Assembly (NCBI GenBank): GCA_951812805.1
Contig: CATOSZ010000002.1
Span: 124,001 to 188,000 of the forward strand
DNA from: an uncultured Alphaproteobacteria bacterium
GTDB lineage: Bacteria; Pseudomonadota; Alphaproteobacteria; GCA-2731375
Reading direction: 5' to 3'
DNA length: 64,000 nucleotides
Under the pieces are notes generated by a model, which was not told the DNA's origin, did not search any database, and saw only the letters and a program-made list of their open reading frames with translations. The first letter of the stretch is position 1. Every line of letters starts with the position of its first letter. Positions 47,564-56,400 of this stretch are shown here, in pieces. A program made the translations under genes and the position numbers.

Positions 47564-48663
47564 CGGCGTCTCTCCTTCGAGTGCCAGGCGGCGGCGATGA
47601 TCACCGGTACGATCATCAGGCCCGCGAGATAGAAGGGTGCGGCGGCGCCCAGTTCGACGAAGGCGATGCCGGAAATGGGCGGCCCGAGAATGCGGCCGAT
47701 GCCGGCACCGGAACTGGCGGCGCCGAGGCTGGCGCCTTGGGCGTCGGCCGGGCTGGCCCGGGAAATCCGCCCGGTCAGGATCGGCGGCCCGACGGAAAGC
47801 CCGATCGAAACCAGGCCCGCCTGCCAGAGATAGCCGCCGACGCCGCCCACCAGATCCACGCCGGCCAGCCCGACGACGAGGGCCAGCGCACCGATCAGCA
47901 ATACGGGCCATTCGCCCAGCCACTTCGTCGCCGGGCCGATCAGGCCACCCTGGATGATCGCGGCCAGCAGGCCGATGTAGGCGATGGCCCAGCCGACCTC
48001 GCGCGGCCCCCAGTCGAATCGGGCCTCCAGGAACAGCGGATAGATCGAGATCGTCTGGCTGAACACCATGGTCATCGCGGCCAGCAGGGCAATCAGGCCG
48101 AGGATCCGGGGCCGGGCCAGCAATTGCAGGACCTGGCGTGCGGGCGGGGTTTTCCGCGCCTCGTGACGTGCCGGCTCGCCAACGAAGAGCAGGGTGAGGA
48201 GGAAGGCCAGCAGCGAGAGGCCGGCGGCGGCGAAGCAGGGCAGGGCGAAGTCGGCCCGCGTCTCCGCCCCGCCGGCGACCATGCCGCCGATCGCCGGGCC
48301 GATGACGAAGGCGATGCCGAAGGCCGCGCCGATCTTGGCGAGGCCGCCGGAGCGCGCCTCGATCGGCGTGACGTCGGCGATGTAGGCTTGCGCCACGGCG
48401 ACGTTGCCGGCCATGGCGCCGGAAAAGGCGCGGGCGAGAAACAATCCGGTGAGCGAGCCGGCGAGGCCGAGCCAGAGGTGGCCGCCCGCGATGCCGAGCA
48501 GGACCAGCAGCAGGGCGCGCTTGCGGCCGATGCGATCGCTGATCCGGCCCCAGAGCGGGGCGGAGATCAGCTGCGCCAGGCTATGGCTGGCGATCAGCAG
48601 GGTGACGCCGCGTGCGTCCGCCCCCAGCGTCTTGGCCAGGAACGGCAGGATCGGATAGAGCAT
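47560..48663 (-). CDS. MFS transporter, N-terminus extends upstream of any standard start
   Basis: The protein has at least 367 residues and about eleven to twelve membrane segments. The MFS signature after helix 2 is LWGRISDRIGRKRALLL, and its arrangement is like that of drug exporters (TetA/Bcr type). From the first ATG the protein begins in the middle of helix 1. In-frame codons upstream to about 48720 read TRTPWILLGVFLVDLVGLA, which completes helix 1, but no ATG, GTG or TTG exists there before a stop at 48766-48768. A non-standard start (for example CTG at 48702 or ATC at 48705) or a small sequence error is likely. The previous gene ends at 48725. Confidence 0.85.
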   Translation of the reverse strand: MLYPILPFLAKTLGADARGVTLLIASHSLAQLISAPLWGRISDRIGRKRALLLVLLGIAGGHLWLGLAGSLTGLFLARAFSGAMAGNVAVAQAYIADVTPIEARSGGLAKIGAAFGIAFVIGPAIGGMVAGGAETRADFALPCFAAAGLSLLAFLLTLLFVGEPARHEARKTPPARQVLQLLARPRILGLIALLAAMTMVFSQTISIYPLFLEARFDWGPREVGWAIAYIGLLAAIIQGGLIGPATKWLGEWPVLLIGALALVVGLAGVDLVGGVGGYLWQAGLVSIGLSVGPPILTGRISRASPADAQGASLGAASSGAGIGRILGPPISGIAFVELGAAAPFYLAGLMIVPVIIAAAWHSKERRR

Positions 48664-48724
48664 CGCCAGGCCGACCAGGTCGACCAGGAAAACGCCGAGC
48701 AGGATCCACGGCGTGCGGGTCGGA

Positions 48725-49507
48725 TTAGTCCCTATAGGAGGGATCGATCTTGTCGAGCTTGCGCATCAGCGCCTGGAACTCCATCCGGCCCATGGCCGGG
48801 CCGCCGACGGTCTTGTAGTCGTTCATCGCCTCGCGGCTGTTGATCGCGGCGTTCTCCGACAGCTCGTTCAAGGTGCCGGCGGCCGCCGCGTCGAGCTGGA
48901 TCTGGCAGGCGCGCTCCAGCCGGTAGAGCCGCAGGAAGGCCTCGGGAATCGTGGCGCCGGTGACCAGCAGGCCGTGGTTGCGCAGGATCAGGGTGTTGTG
49001 TTCGCCCAGGCTCTCCAGGATGCGGGTCCGCTCGTCCGTATCCAGGCTCGGCCCCTCGTAGTCGTGGAAGCCGATCGCCTCGTGGAAGGCGGTGGCGAAC
49101 ATGGATACCGGGCGCAGCCCTTCCTCGATCGCGCAGATCGCCATGCCGGCCCGGGTGTGGGTGTGCAGCACGCATTTGTGCCGCTCGGCGTTGGCCATGT
49201 GCACGGCGGAGTGGATGACGAAGCCGGCCCGGTTCACCGGATAGCCCGTGTCCTCGACGACATTGCCGTCGACGTCGATCTTCACCAGGTTCGAGGCGGT
49301 GACCTCGTCGTAGTTGAGGCCGAAGGGGTTGATTAAAAAGTGGATCTCAGGTCCGGGCACACGCACCGTCAGGTGGCCGTAGATCAGCTCGGTCCAGCCG
49401 AAATGATCGACCAGCCGGTAGGCCGCCGCCAGCTGCACCCGCAATGCCCGCTCGGCTTCCGCGGGGGGCAGGGTGTCGATGTCGGCATCGACGATGTTCA
49501 TGTCCAT
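48725..49507 (-). CDS. Class II aldolase/adducin-family protein
   Basis: The 260-residue protein has the class II aldolase fold: GWTELIYGHLTVRVPG near the N-terminus, then the zinc site HMANAERHKCVLHTHTRAGMAI with an HxH pair, and LRNHGLLVTGATIPEAF with a further His. Characterised relatives act on sugar phosphates such as fuculose- or ribulose-phosphate; adducin-type members without sugar genes nearby have unknown substrates. It probably heads the operon aldolase - MFS - binding protein, as the next reading frame follows almost directly. Confidence 0.87.
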   Translation of the reverse strand: MDMNIVDADIDTLPPAEAERALRVQLAAAYRLVDHFGWTELIYGHLTVRVPGPEIHFLINPFGLNYDEVTASNLVKIDVDGNVVEDTGYPVNRAGFVIHSAVHMANAERHKCVLHTHTRAGMAICAIEEGLRPVSMFATAFHEAIGFHDYEGPSLDTDERTRILESLGEHNTLILRNHGLLVTGATIPEAFLRLYRLERACQIQLDAAAAGTLNELSENAAINSREAMNDYKTVGGPAMGRMEFQALMRKLDKIDPSYRD

Positions 49508-49570
49508 GACGCGTGTTCCCTTGAAATTTCGGTGACCGCGGCCGGATGATAGCAGAATCCGGCGGGAGAA

Positions 49571-51058
49571 CTAGCCGGCGAGCGACCCCGCCAGGATCTC
49601 GACGCCGCGCTCGATCGCCGCCTCGTCGAAGCCGGCGAAGCCGAGCAGCAGGCCGGCCGGTGCCGGGCCGCGGCGCCAATACATGGACAGCGGGGCGGCG
49701 TAGATTCCCGCCGCCGCCGCCCGGGCGCAGGCCTCGACGTCGTCCATGCGCCGGGCCAGCGCCGGGGTGGGTCGTGCGATCAGATGCATGCCGGCGTCCT
49801 GCCGCTCGGCGGTGAAGAGGTCGCGGGCATGGCGGTGGAGGGCGTCGAGCAGGGCCTCCTGGCGGTCACGGTAGAGCCGGCGCATGCGGCGGACATGGGC
49901 GGTGAAGCGACCGCTCTCGATGAAGCGGGCGAGCGCCGGCTGCGCCAGCGGGCTCGCCCCCTCGCCGGTGCCGCGGCGGACCAAAGCGGCCGGGGCGACG
50001 ATCGATTCCGGCAGCACCAGGTAGCCGAGCCGGAGGCCGCGGAACATCACCTTGGAGAAGGTGCCCATGTAGAGCACGCGCCCCTCCTCGTCCAAGCTCT
50101 TGAGCGCGGCGAGCGGCCGGCCGGCATAGCGATACTCGCTGTCGTAATCGTCCTCGAGAATCCAGGCGTCGTGCCGGCGTGCCCAGTCGAGCAGCTCCAG
50201 CCGCCGGGCGAGGCTCATGGTGACGCCGAGCGGGAACTGCCGCGAGGGCGTGACGACGCAGAGCCGGGCCGCCACGCCCGCGCGCTCGGCCTGGCCGATG
50301 GCGATGCCGTCGCCGTCGATCTCGGCGTAATGGACCTCGATGCCCGCGGCGCCCAGCGCGTGGGCGACCAGGGGATAGCAGGGGTTTTCCATCACCGCGG
50401 CCTGGCCGGGATCCAGCAGGGTGCGGGCGGCGATGTCGATCGCGTCGCGCGACCCGGAGGTGACGAAGACCTGGGACCAGTCGCAGTCGATGCCGCGGAT
50501 CTCGCGCAGATGTTTGGCGATGGCCCGGCGCAGTTCCCCATCGCCCTCGATTTCGCTGCCGGCCAGCGCCGCTTCCGACGGCGTCCGCCAGGCCCGGGCC
50601 AGCAGCCGGGACCAGAGGTCGAAGGGGAACTGGCCGGTATCGGGCAGGCCCTGGCGGAACGGCCGGGCGGCGATCGAGGCCTCCGTCGGCTCCCCCACCA
50701 GCCGCTCGGCCAACGCCGACACCGTCGCCGGGACCGGCGGGCCGCGCCGCGCCGCGCCCCGCGCGTCGGTCACCAGGTTCACCTCCGGCAGGACCTCGGG
50801 CACGAAGGTGCCGGCGCCACGGCGCCCCTCGACATAACCCTCGGAGGTGAGCTGGTCGTAGCTCAGCAGCACGGTGGTCCGTGAGACGCCCAGCTCCCGC
50901 GCCAGCGCCCGGCTCGACGGCAGGGCCGCGCCGGGACCGAGCCTGCCGGCCAGGATCAGGCCGCGCAATTGGTCGTAGAGCTGCAGCTGCAAGGGCGGGC
51001 CGCCCGGCCCCCGTTCGAGGGACAGGGCCATGACGGCGCTCGACGGTGAAGTCGTCAT
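49571..51058 (-). CDS. MocR-type GntR regulator with aminotransferase domain
   Basis: This 495-residue fusion has an N-terminal GntR winged helix (residues about 20-85, including ALPSSRALARELGVSRTTVLLSYDQLTSEGYVEGRRGAGTFV). A class I aminotransferase-like domain follows with the PLP lysine in YMGTFSKVMFRGLRLGYLVLP. MocR proteins sense PLP or amino-acid adducts and control adjacent genes. It is divergently arranged with the PNPOx-like gene, its probable target; the region between holds repeated ATTGG boxes. GntR/MocR identity is clear; the effector is unknown. Confidence 0.93.
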   Translation of the reverse strand: MTTSPSSAVMALSLERGPGGPPLQLQLYDQLRGLILAGRLGPGAALPSSRALARELGVSRTTVLLSYDQLTSEGYVEGRRGAGTFVPEVLPEVNLVTDARGAARRGPPVPATVSALAERLVGEPTEASIAARPFRQGLPDTGQFPFDLWSRLLARAWRTPSEAALAGSEIEGDGELRRAIAKHLREIRGIDCDWSQVFVTSGSRDAIDIAARTLLDPGQAAVMENPCYPLVAHALGAAGIEVHYAEIDGDGIAIGQAERAGVAARLCVVTPSRQFPLGVTMSLARRLELLDWARRHDAWILEDDYDSEYRYAGRPLAALKSLDEEGRVLYMGTFSKVMFRGLRLGYLVLPESIVAPAALVRRGTGEGASPLAQPALARFIESGRFTAHVRRMRRLYRDRQEALLDALHRHARDLFTAERQDAGMHLIARPTPALARRMDDVEACARAAAAGIYAAPLSMYWRRGPAPAGLLLGFAGFDEAAIERGVEILAGSLAG

Positions 51059-51072
51059 CGACGTTTCCCGAA

Positions 51073-51120
51073 ATTGGCCACAAGAAATTTTCCTTCATTG
51101 GATATACTCGTAAAACCAAT
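51073..51120. promoter_or_regulatory. Putative MocR operator: ATTGG boxes
   Basis: The divergent intergenic region carries ATTGG at 51073-51077 and again at 51097-51101 (24 bp apart, same direction), and the inverse CCAAT at 51116-51120. The AT-rich block TTGGATATACTCGTAAAA between them resembles a promoter. The regular spacing suggests a binding site for the adjacent MocR protein. Confidence 0.4.
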
Positions 51121-51163
51121 TGCGATCTATCCCTGCCGCGAATTCGAACGGAGGGCTTTCGCC

Positions 51164-51817
51164 ATGACCGCCTACACTCAGACCCCACGAACCCGCCTGC
51201 GCCGCCGGCACGACCGCGGCGCCCACGACCGCGAGACGGTACATGGCGTTCTCGATGCCGGTCTGATGTGCCATGTCGGCTATGTGGTCGACGGCTTTCC
51301 CCATGTGACGCCGACGCTCTACTGGCGTGACGGCGACCGGGTTTATTGGCATGGCTCCAGCGCCAGCCGGATGCTCCGCCTGCAGAGCGATGGCCTGGAG
51401 GTCTGTCTCACGGTGAGCCATCTGGACGGGTTGGTGCTGGCGCGCTCCGGCTTCCATCACTCGGCAAACTTCCGCTCGGCCATGCTGTTCGGCCGTGCCC
51501 GCAAGCTCGACGACCGGCGGGAGATCGAGCGCCAGCTGGAGATCTTCATGGACCGCCTGGTCCCCGGCCGCTGGGCGGAACTGCGCCCGGTCACCGGCCA
51601 GGAGCTGAAGGCGACGACGGTGCTGGAAATGGAAATCGACGAGGTCTCGACCAAGATCCGTGCCGGCGGCCCGGTCGACGACGAAGAGGACTACGCGCTG
51701 CCCGTCTGGGCCGGCGTGGTGCCGATCACCAGCCGGATCGGGACGGCCGAACCGGACGAGCGGTTGGCACCGGGTACCGTCCCGCCGGTGGGCCTCGGCC
51801 AATTCCGCCTCGGCTGA
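51164..51817 (+). CDS. Pyridoxamine 5'-phosphate oxidase-family (FMN-binding split-barrel) protein
   Basis: The 217-residue flavin-binding split-barrel protein has VLDAGLMCHVGYVVDGFPHVTPTLYWRDGDRVYWHGSSASRMLR, the typical FMN-site arrangement. LMFGRARKLDDRREIERQLEIFMDRLVPGRW is characteristic of the nitroimidazole-resistance/PNPOx-like subfamily. It is the likely target of the divergent MocR regulator, a common pairing. The start is at the ATG 26 bases after an in-frame but unlikely upstream region; an AGGGCT purine patch precedes it. Confidence 0.85.
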   Translation: MTAYTQTPRTRLRRRHDRGAHDRETVHGVLDAGLMCHVGYVVDGFPHVTPTLYWRDGDRVYWHGSSASRMLRLQSDGLEVCLTVSHLDGLVLARSGFHHSANFRSAMLFGRARKLDDRREIERQLEIFMDRLVPGRWAELRPVTGQELKATTVLEMEIDEVSTKIRAGGPVDDEEDYALPVWAGVVPITSRIGTAEPDERLAPGTVPPVGLGQFRLG

Positions 51818-51890
51818 GCGGGCGGCCGGTGGGCGATATGGTGTATGAGGGGCGCGCCGGTCGGCCCGACAGTCCCGGCGAGGAGGAGCC

Positions 51891-52904
51891 ATGCATTCGG
51901 TTGTCGCGCATCGCTACGGCGGGATCGACGCGTTGTCCTACGACGAGGTGCCGCCGCCCGAACTCGGGCCCGGCGGCGTGCGCATCGAGGTCCATGCCGC
52001 CGGCGTCAGTTTCGCCAATCTCCTGGCGATCGAGGGCAAGCACCAGAACCGCCACCCGCCGCCCTTCACGCCGGGGACGGAGATCGCCGGCATCGTGCGC
52101 GACGTTTCGCCCGAGGCCGCGGGCCGGGTGGCGCCGGGACAGCGGGTCTGCGCGGGCGTGCGCGCGGGCGGCTTCGCCGAGCAGACGATCGCCATGGCGG
52201 AGAACGTGTTTCCGATTCCCGACGGCCTCGACTTCGATTCGGCGATCCACTTCCCGACGATCTACGCCACGACCTATGCCGCGCTCGCCTGGCGCGCCCG
52301 CTTGCGACCGGGCGAGGTCCTGCTGGTCACCGGTGCCGCGGGCGCCAGCGGCCTGGCCGGGGTGGAACTCGGCAGGGCGCTGGGTGCGACGGTCGTCGCC
52401 GTGGCGGGGGGCGAAGAAAAGCTCGCGGTCGCCGCAGCGCACGGCGCCCACCACGGGATCGACCACCGCCGCGACGATCTGCGCGCAGCCGTGCTCGAGC
52501 TCACCGAGGGGCGCGGCGCGGACGTGGTCTACGATCCGGTCGGCGGCGCGGTGTTCGATGCGGCCTTGCGCTGTGCCGCCCCGCTGGCGCGGCTGATCCC
52601 CATCGGCTTCGCCTCGGGCGACATTCCCCGGGTGCCGGCGAACATCGTCCTGGTGAAGAACCTGACGATCATCGGCCTCTATTGGGGCCATTACATGGGC
52701 TGGGGCCGGACCGCCATCGGCCCCGAGGTGGTCGCGGAGGTCGACGGGATGTTCCGCACGCTGTTCGATCTGCACGCGGGCGGCGCGTTGACGTGCCGCA
52801 TCGACTCGGTCTTTCCGCTTCGCGACTTCGCCCGCGGCCTGGCGCGGGTCCGCGACCGCGCCGTTATCGGCAAGGTCGTGCTGAAACCGCCGGTTTCTCC
52901 CTAG
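51891..52904 (+). CDS. NADPH:quinone oxidoreductase-type zinc-independent MDR protein
   Basis: The 337-residue medium-chain dehydrogenase/reductase has VHAAGVSFANLLAIEGKHQNRHPPPFTPGTEIAGIV in the GroES-like domain. The nucleotide loop is VTGAAGASGLAGVELGRALGATVVAVAGG. Structural-zinc cysteines are absent, as in the QOR group. It reduces quinones or enones with NADPH. GAGGAG lies five bases before the start. Its stop codon overlaps the metH stop on the opposite strand through the palindrome CTAG. Confidence 0.9.
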   Translation: MHSVVAHRYGGIDALSYDEVPPPELGPGGVRIEVHAAGVSFANLLAIEGKHQNRHPPPFTPGTEIAGIVRDVSPEAAGRVAPGQRVCAGVRAGGFAEQTIAMAENVFPIPDGLDFDSAIHFPTIYATTYAALAWRARLRPGEVLLVTGAAGASGLAGVELGRALGATVVAVAGGEEKLAVAAAHGAHHGIDHRRDDLRAAVLELTEGRGADVVYDPVGGAVFDAALRCAAPLARLIPIGFASGDIPRVPANIVLVKNLTIIGLYWGHYMGWGRTAIGPEVVAEVDGMFRTLFDLHAGGALTCRIDSVFPLRDFARGLARVRDRAVIGKVVLKPPVSP

Positions 52905-55900
52905 ATCGAGAAATACTTCGCCTGGGGGTGATGCAGGACGATCGCCGAGGTCGACTGTTCCGGCTCCAGCTGGTCCTCCTCGCCCATTTCCAGGCCGATC
53001 GCCTTGGCGTCCAGCAGCTCGAGCAGCCGGTGCTGGTCCGCGAGGTTCGGGCAGGCCGGAAAGCCGAAGGAGTAGCGCGAGCCGCGATAGCCCTGGCTCA
53101 GCAGCTTGTGGCGGTCGCGGGAATCCTCGAAGGCCATGCCGAGGTCGGCGCGAATGCGGGCATGGACGTATTCCGCCATCGCCTCCGCCATCTCGACGCT
53201 GAGGCCATGCAGGTAGAGATAGTCCCGGTAGCGGTCCTCCTGGAACCATTCATGCGCCACTTCACTGGCGTGGCGGCCGATGGTCACCGCCTGCAGGCCG
53301 ATGACGTCGCGCTCACCGGAGCGGATGTCGCGTATGAAATCGGCGATGCAGAGGCCGCCGGCCTGCTTCTGCCGGGGCAGGGAGAAGCGCGCCAATTCCC
53401 GCTCTTCGCCCTCCTCGAACAGCACGATATCGTCGCCGTCGCTCGCCGCCGGCCAGAAGCCGTAGACGGCGCGCGGATGCAAGATGTCCTCGTCCTCCGA
53501 GCGTGCGACCAAGTCCAGCAGGATCGGCTTGATTTCGGTATCGGCCCAGGCGAGATAGTCCTCCAGCCGTCGGCCCTGTTTCCGGTAGCCCCAATGGAAC
53601 TGATAGAGCATGCGCTCGTTCAGGTAGGTCATCAGGGCGCGGATGCGGGTCTTCTCGATGACGCGGGTGCCGTAGAACGGCGGCTCGGGCACGTCGACGG
53701 CGGCGGCCAGTTCGTCGCGGCGCAGGCGGATCTCCTCGCCGTCGACCGGGCGCAGGGTCGAGGTCCCGTTCACCTGCTTGACGCCGCTCGCGCGCGGGCG
53801 CCGTCGGGCCCGCTCGGCCGCCAGATGCTGGTCGAACTCGCCGGTGACGATCCGGTTCATCAGATTGAGACCGGCGAAGGCGTCCTGGGCGTAGGCGACG
53901 CGGCCGTCTTCCCCGTAGGCCTGGCGACAATCCTCGTCGACATAGCGCCGGGTCAGCGCCGCGCCGCCGAGCAGGACGGGCATGTCGAGGCCCTGGCGCG
54001 CCATTTCCTCGAGGTTCTCGCGCATGATCACCGTCGATTTCACCAACAGGCCGGACATCCCGACGGCATCCGCCTCGTGTTCACGCGCGGCCTCCAGGAT
54101 CGTCGCGATCGGCTGCTTGATGCCGAGGTTCACCACCTCGTAGCCGTTGTTGGTGAGGATGATGTCGACCAGGTTCTTGCCGATGTCGTGCACGTCGCCC
54201 TTCACCGTCGCCAGCACGATGGTGCCCTTGCGCTGGCCGGCGACCCGGTCCATGTGCGGCTCGAGATAGGCGACGGCCTTTTTCATGGTCTCGGCACTTT
54301 GCAGCACGAAGGGCAGCTGCATCTGGCCCGAGCCGAACAGCTCGCCCACCACCTTCATGCCGTCCAGCAGAAAGCGGTTGACGATGTCGAGCGGTGGATA
54401 CTGGCCCATCGCCTCGTCGAGATCTTCCTCAAGGCCCTGGCGCTCGCCGTCGATGATGCGGCGCGACAGCCGCTCCTCGATCGCCTCGGGCAGCGGGACG
54501 GCCTCGACCGGCCCTTCGCGGTCCTGGAAGAGGGCGATGTAGGCCTGCAGTGGGTCGTAGCCATCGGCGCGTCGGTCATAGATCAGATCCTCGGCGATGC
54601 GAACCTCGTCCTCGGGGATCGCGTGCAGGGGCCGGATCTTGCTGGCGTGCAGGATGGCGCCGTTCATGCCGCGCTTGAGGGCATGGTCGAGGAACACCGA
54701 GTTCAGCACATGGCGCGCCGCCGGCTTCAGGCCGAAGGAGATGTTGGAGAGACCGAGGATGATCTGGCACTCGGGCAGCTCCTCGGCGATCCGCTCGATC
54801 GCTTCGAGCGTCCACAGGCCGAGCTTGCGATCGTCCTCGTTGCCGGTGCAGATCGTGAAGGTCAGCGGATCGAACAGCAGGTCCGCCGGGGCCAGGCCGT
54901 GCTGGTCGACGGCGAAGTCGTGCAGGCGGTGGGCGACGCGAAGCTTGTCCTCGACGCCCTTGGCCATCCCCTCCTCGTCGATGGTGAGGGCTATGACACC
55001 GGCCCCGAACTTGCGGGCCAGCTCCAGACGGCGGGCCGGTGGTGCCTCGCCGTCCTCGAAGTTGATCGAATTGATCAGCGCCTTGCCGCCATAGAGTTTG
55101 AGCGCCGCATCGATCACCGGCAGCTCGGTGGAATCGATCACCAGCGGTGCATCGACCGCACCGCGCAGCCGGCTCGCCGCCTGGGTGATATCGGCGATTT
55201 CGTCGCGGCCGACGAAGGCGGTGCAGAGATCGAGGGCGTGGCTGCCCTCCCGCATCTGGGTGCGGCCGATGGCGACGCAGGCATCCCAATCCTCCGCCGC
55301 CTGCGCCTCGCGGAAGGCCTTGGAGCCGTTGGCGTTGCAGCGTTCCCCGATCGAAAGAAAGGCGTTTTCCTGCGCATAGGTCACCTGGCCATAGAGCGAG
55401 GCTATCGCCGGTTCCCAGACCGGATCACGTGGCAGCGGCGCCGGGCGGTCGCCGTCGCCCTTGCCCCGCAGCAGGGCGTCCAGGCGCGCCGTATGGGTCG
55501 CGGTGGAGCCGCAGCACGAGCCGATCATGTTGACCCCGTCCTCGGTCACGAACCGGTCCAGCCAGTCGGCCATCTCGTCCGGCGTCAGCGGATAGCTCGG
55601 CTTGCCGTCGACCAGCTCGGGCAGGCCGGCATTGGGTTGCACGGTGATCAGGCCCGGCCAGTGGCCCGCGAGCCAGGCGACATGCTCGGCCATCTCACGC
55701 GGGCCGGTGGCGCAGTTGAGGCCGATGGAATCGACACCCAGCGCGTGGATGATCGTGGCGGCGGCCTGGATGTCGGTGCCGACCAGCAGGGTGCCCGTGG
55801 TCTCGATCGTCACCTGTGTGAGGATCGGCAGATCCCGTTTCGCCGCACCGAGCGCCAGGCGAGCGCCGTTCACCGCCGCCTTCAGCTGCAAGGGATCCTG

Positions 55901-56380
55901 CACGGTCTCGACCAGGAAGCCGTCGACGCCGCCTTCCAGCAGGCCGGCAGCCTGGATCCGGTAGGCGGCTTCCAGGGAGTCGTAATCGACCTGGCCCAGG
56001 CTCGGCAGACGCGTCCCGGGACCGATCGCGCCGAGCACGAAGCGGGGCCGCTCGGCGGTCGCGAAGGCCCGTGCGCTCTCGACCGCCAGCTCGCCGGCCA
56101 GGCGGTTGATCTCCTGTGCGCGGTCCGTCAGGTCGAACTCGCCGAGCGTAATCGGCGAGCCGCCGAAGCTGTTGGTCTGGATGACGTCGGCGCCCGCCTC
56201 GAGATAGCCGCGATGGATCTCGCCGACGATGTCGGGCCGGGCGATGTTCAGCGCCTCCGTGCAGTTCTCCTGCCCGAGGTAATCGCGCTCGATGTCGAGG
56301 TCGAGGGTCTGCACGACGCTGCCGACGGCACCGTCGCAGAGCAGAACCCGTTCCCTGAGGGCGTGCAGAATGTCACTCAT
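52901..56380 (-). CDS. metH: Cobalamin-dependent methionine synthase
   Basis: MetH transfers the methyl group of 5-methyltetrahydrofolate to homocysteine through cobalamin. The 1159-residue protein has all modules in order: homocysteine-binding domain (residues 1-330, zinc Cys pair in MIGSCCGST), folate-binding domain (about 340-610), cap and cobalamin-binding domains with DVHDIGKNLVDIIL carrying the axial His, and a C-terminal AdoMet-dependent reactivation domain with FGFPACPNLADQ. Length is normal. The ArsR-methyltransferase gene lies 20 bp upstream on the same strand, so the two form an operon. Confidence 0.97.
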   Translation of the reverse strand: MSDILHALRERVLLCDGAVGSVVQTLDLDIERDYLGQENCTEALNIARPDIVGEIHRGYLEAGADVIQTNSFGGSPITLGEFDLTDRAQEINRLAGELAVESARAFATAERPRFVLGAIGPGTRLPSLGQVDYDSLEAAYRIQAAGLLEGGVDGFLVETVQDPLQLKAAVNGARLALGAAKRDLPILTQVTIETTGTLLVGTDIQAAATIIHALGVDSIGLNCATGPREMAEHVAWLAGHWPGLITVQPNAGLPELVDGKPSYPLTPDEMADWLDRFVTEDGVNMIGSCCGSTATHTARLDALLRGKGDGDRPAPLPRDPVWEPAIASLYGQVTYAQENAFLSIGERCNANGSKAFREAQAAEDWDACVAIGRTQMREGSHALDLCTAFVGRDEIADITQAASRLRGAVDAPLVIDSTELPVIDAALKLYGGKALINSINFEDGEAPPARRLELARKFGAGVIALTIDEEGMAKGVEDKLRVAHRLHDFAVDQHGLAPADLLFDPLTFTICTGNEDDRKLGLWTLEAIERIAEELPECQIILGLSNISFGLKPAARHVLNSVFLDHALKRGMNGAILHASKIRPLHAIPEDEVRIAEDLIYDRRADGYDPLQAYIALFQDREGPVEAVPLPEAIEERLSRRIIDGERQGLEEDLDEAMGQYPPLDIVNRFLLDGMKVVGELFGSGQMQLPFVLQSAETMKKAVAYLEPHMDRVAGQRKGTIVLATVKGDVHDIGKNLVDIILTNNGYEVVNLGIKQPIATILEAAREHEADAVGMSGLLVKSTVIMRENLEEMARQGLDMPVLLGGAALTRRYVDEDCRQAYGEDGRVAYAQDAFAGLNLMNRIVTGEFDQHLAAERARRRPRASGVKQVNGTSTLRPVDGEEIRLRRDELAAAVDVPEPPFYGTRVIEKTRIRALMTYLNERMLYQFHWGYRKQGRRLEDYLAWADTEIKPILLDLVARSEDEDILHPRAVYGFWPAASDGDDIVLFEEGEERELARFSLPRQKQAGGLCIADFIRDIRSGERDVIGLQAVTIGRHASEVAHEWFQEDRYRDYLYLHGLSVEMAEAMAEYVHARIRADLGMAFEDSRDRHKLLSQGYRGSRYSFGFPACPNLADQHRLLELLDAKAIGLEMGEEDQLEPEQSTSAIVLHHPQAKYFSI

Positions 56381-56400
56381 GTCGCAATTCTCTCCGTTAC

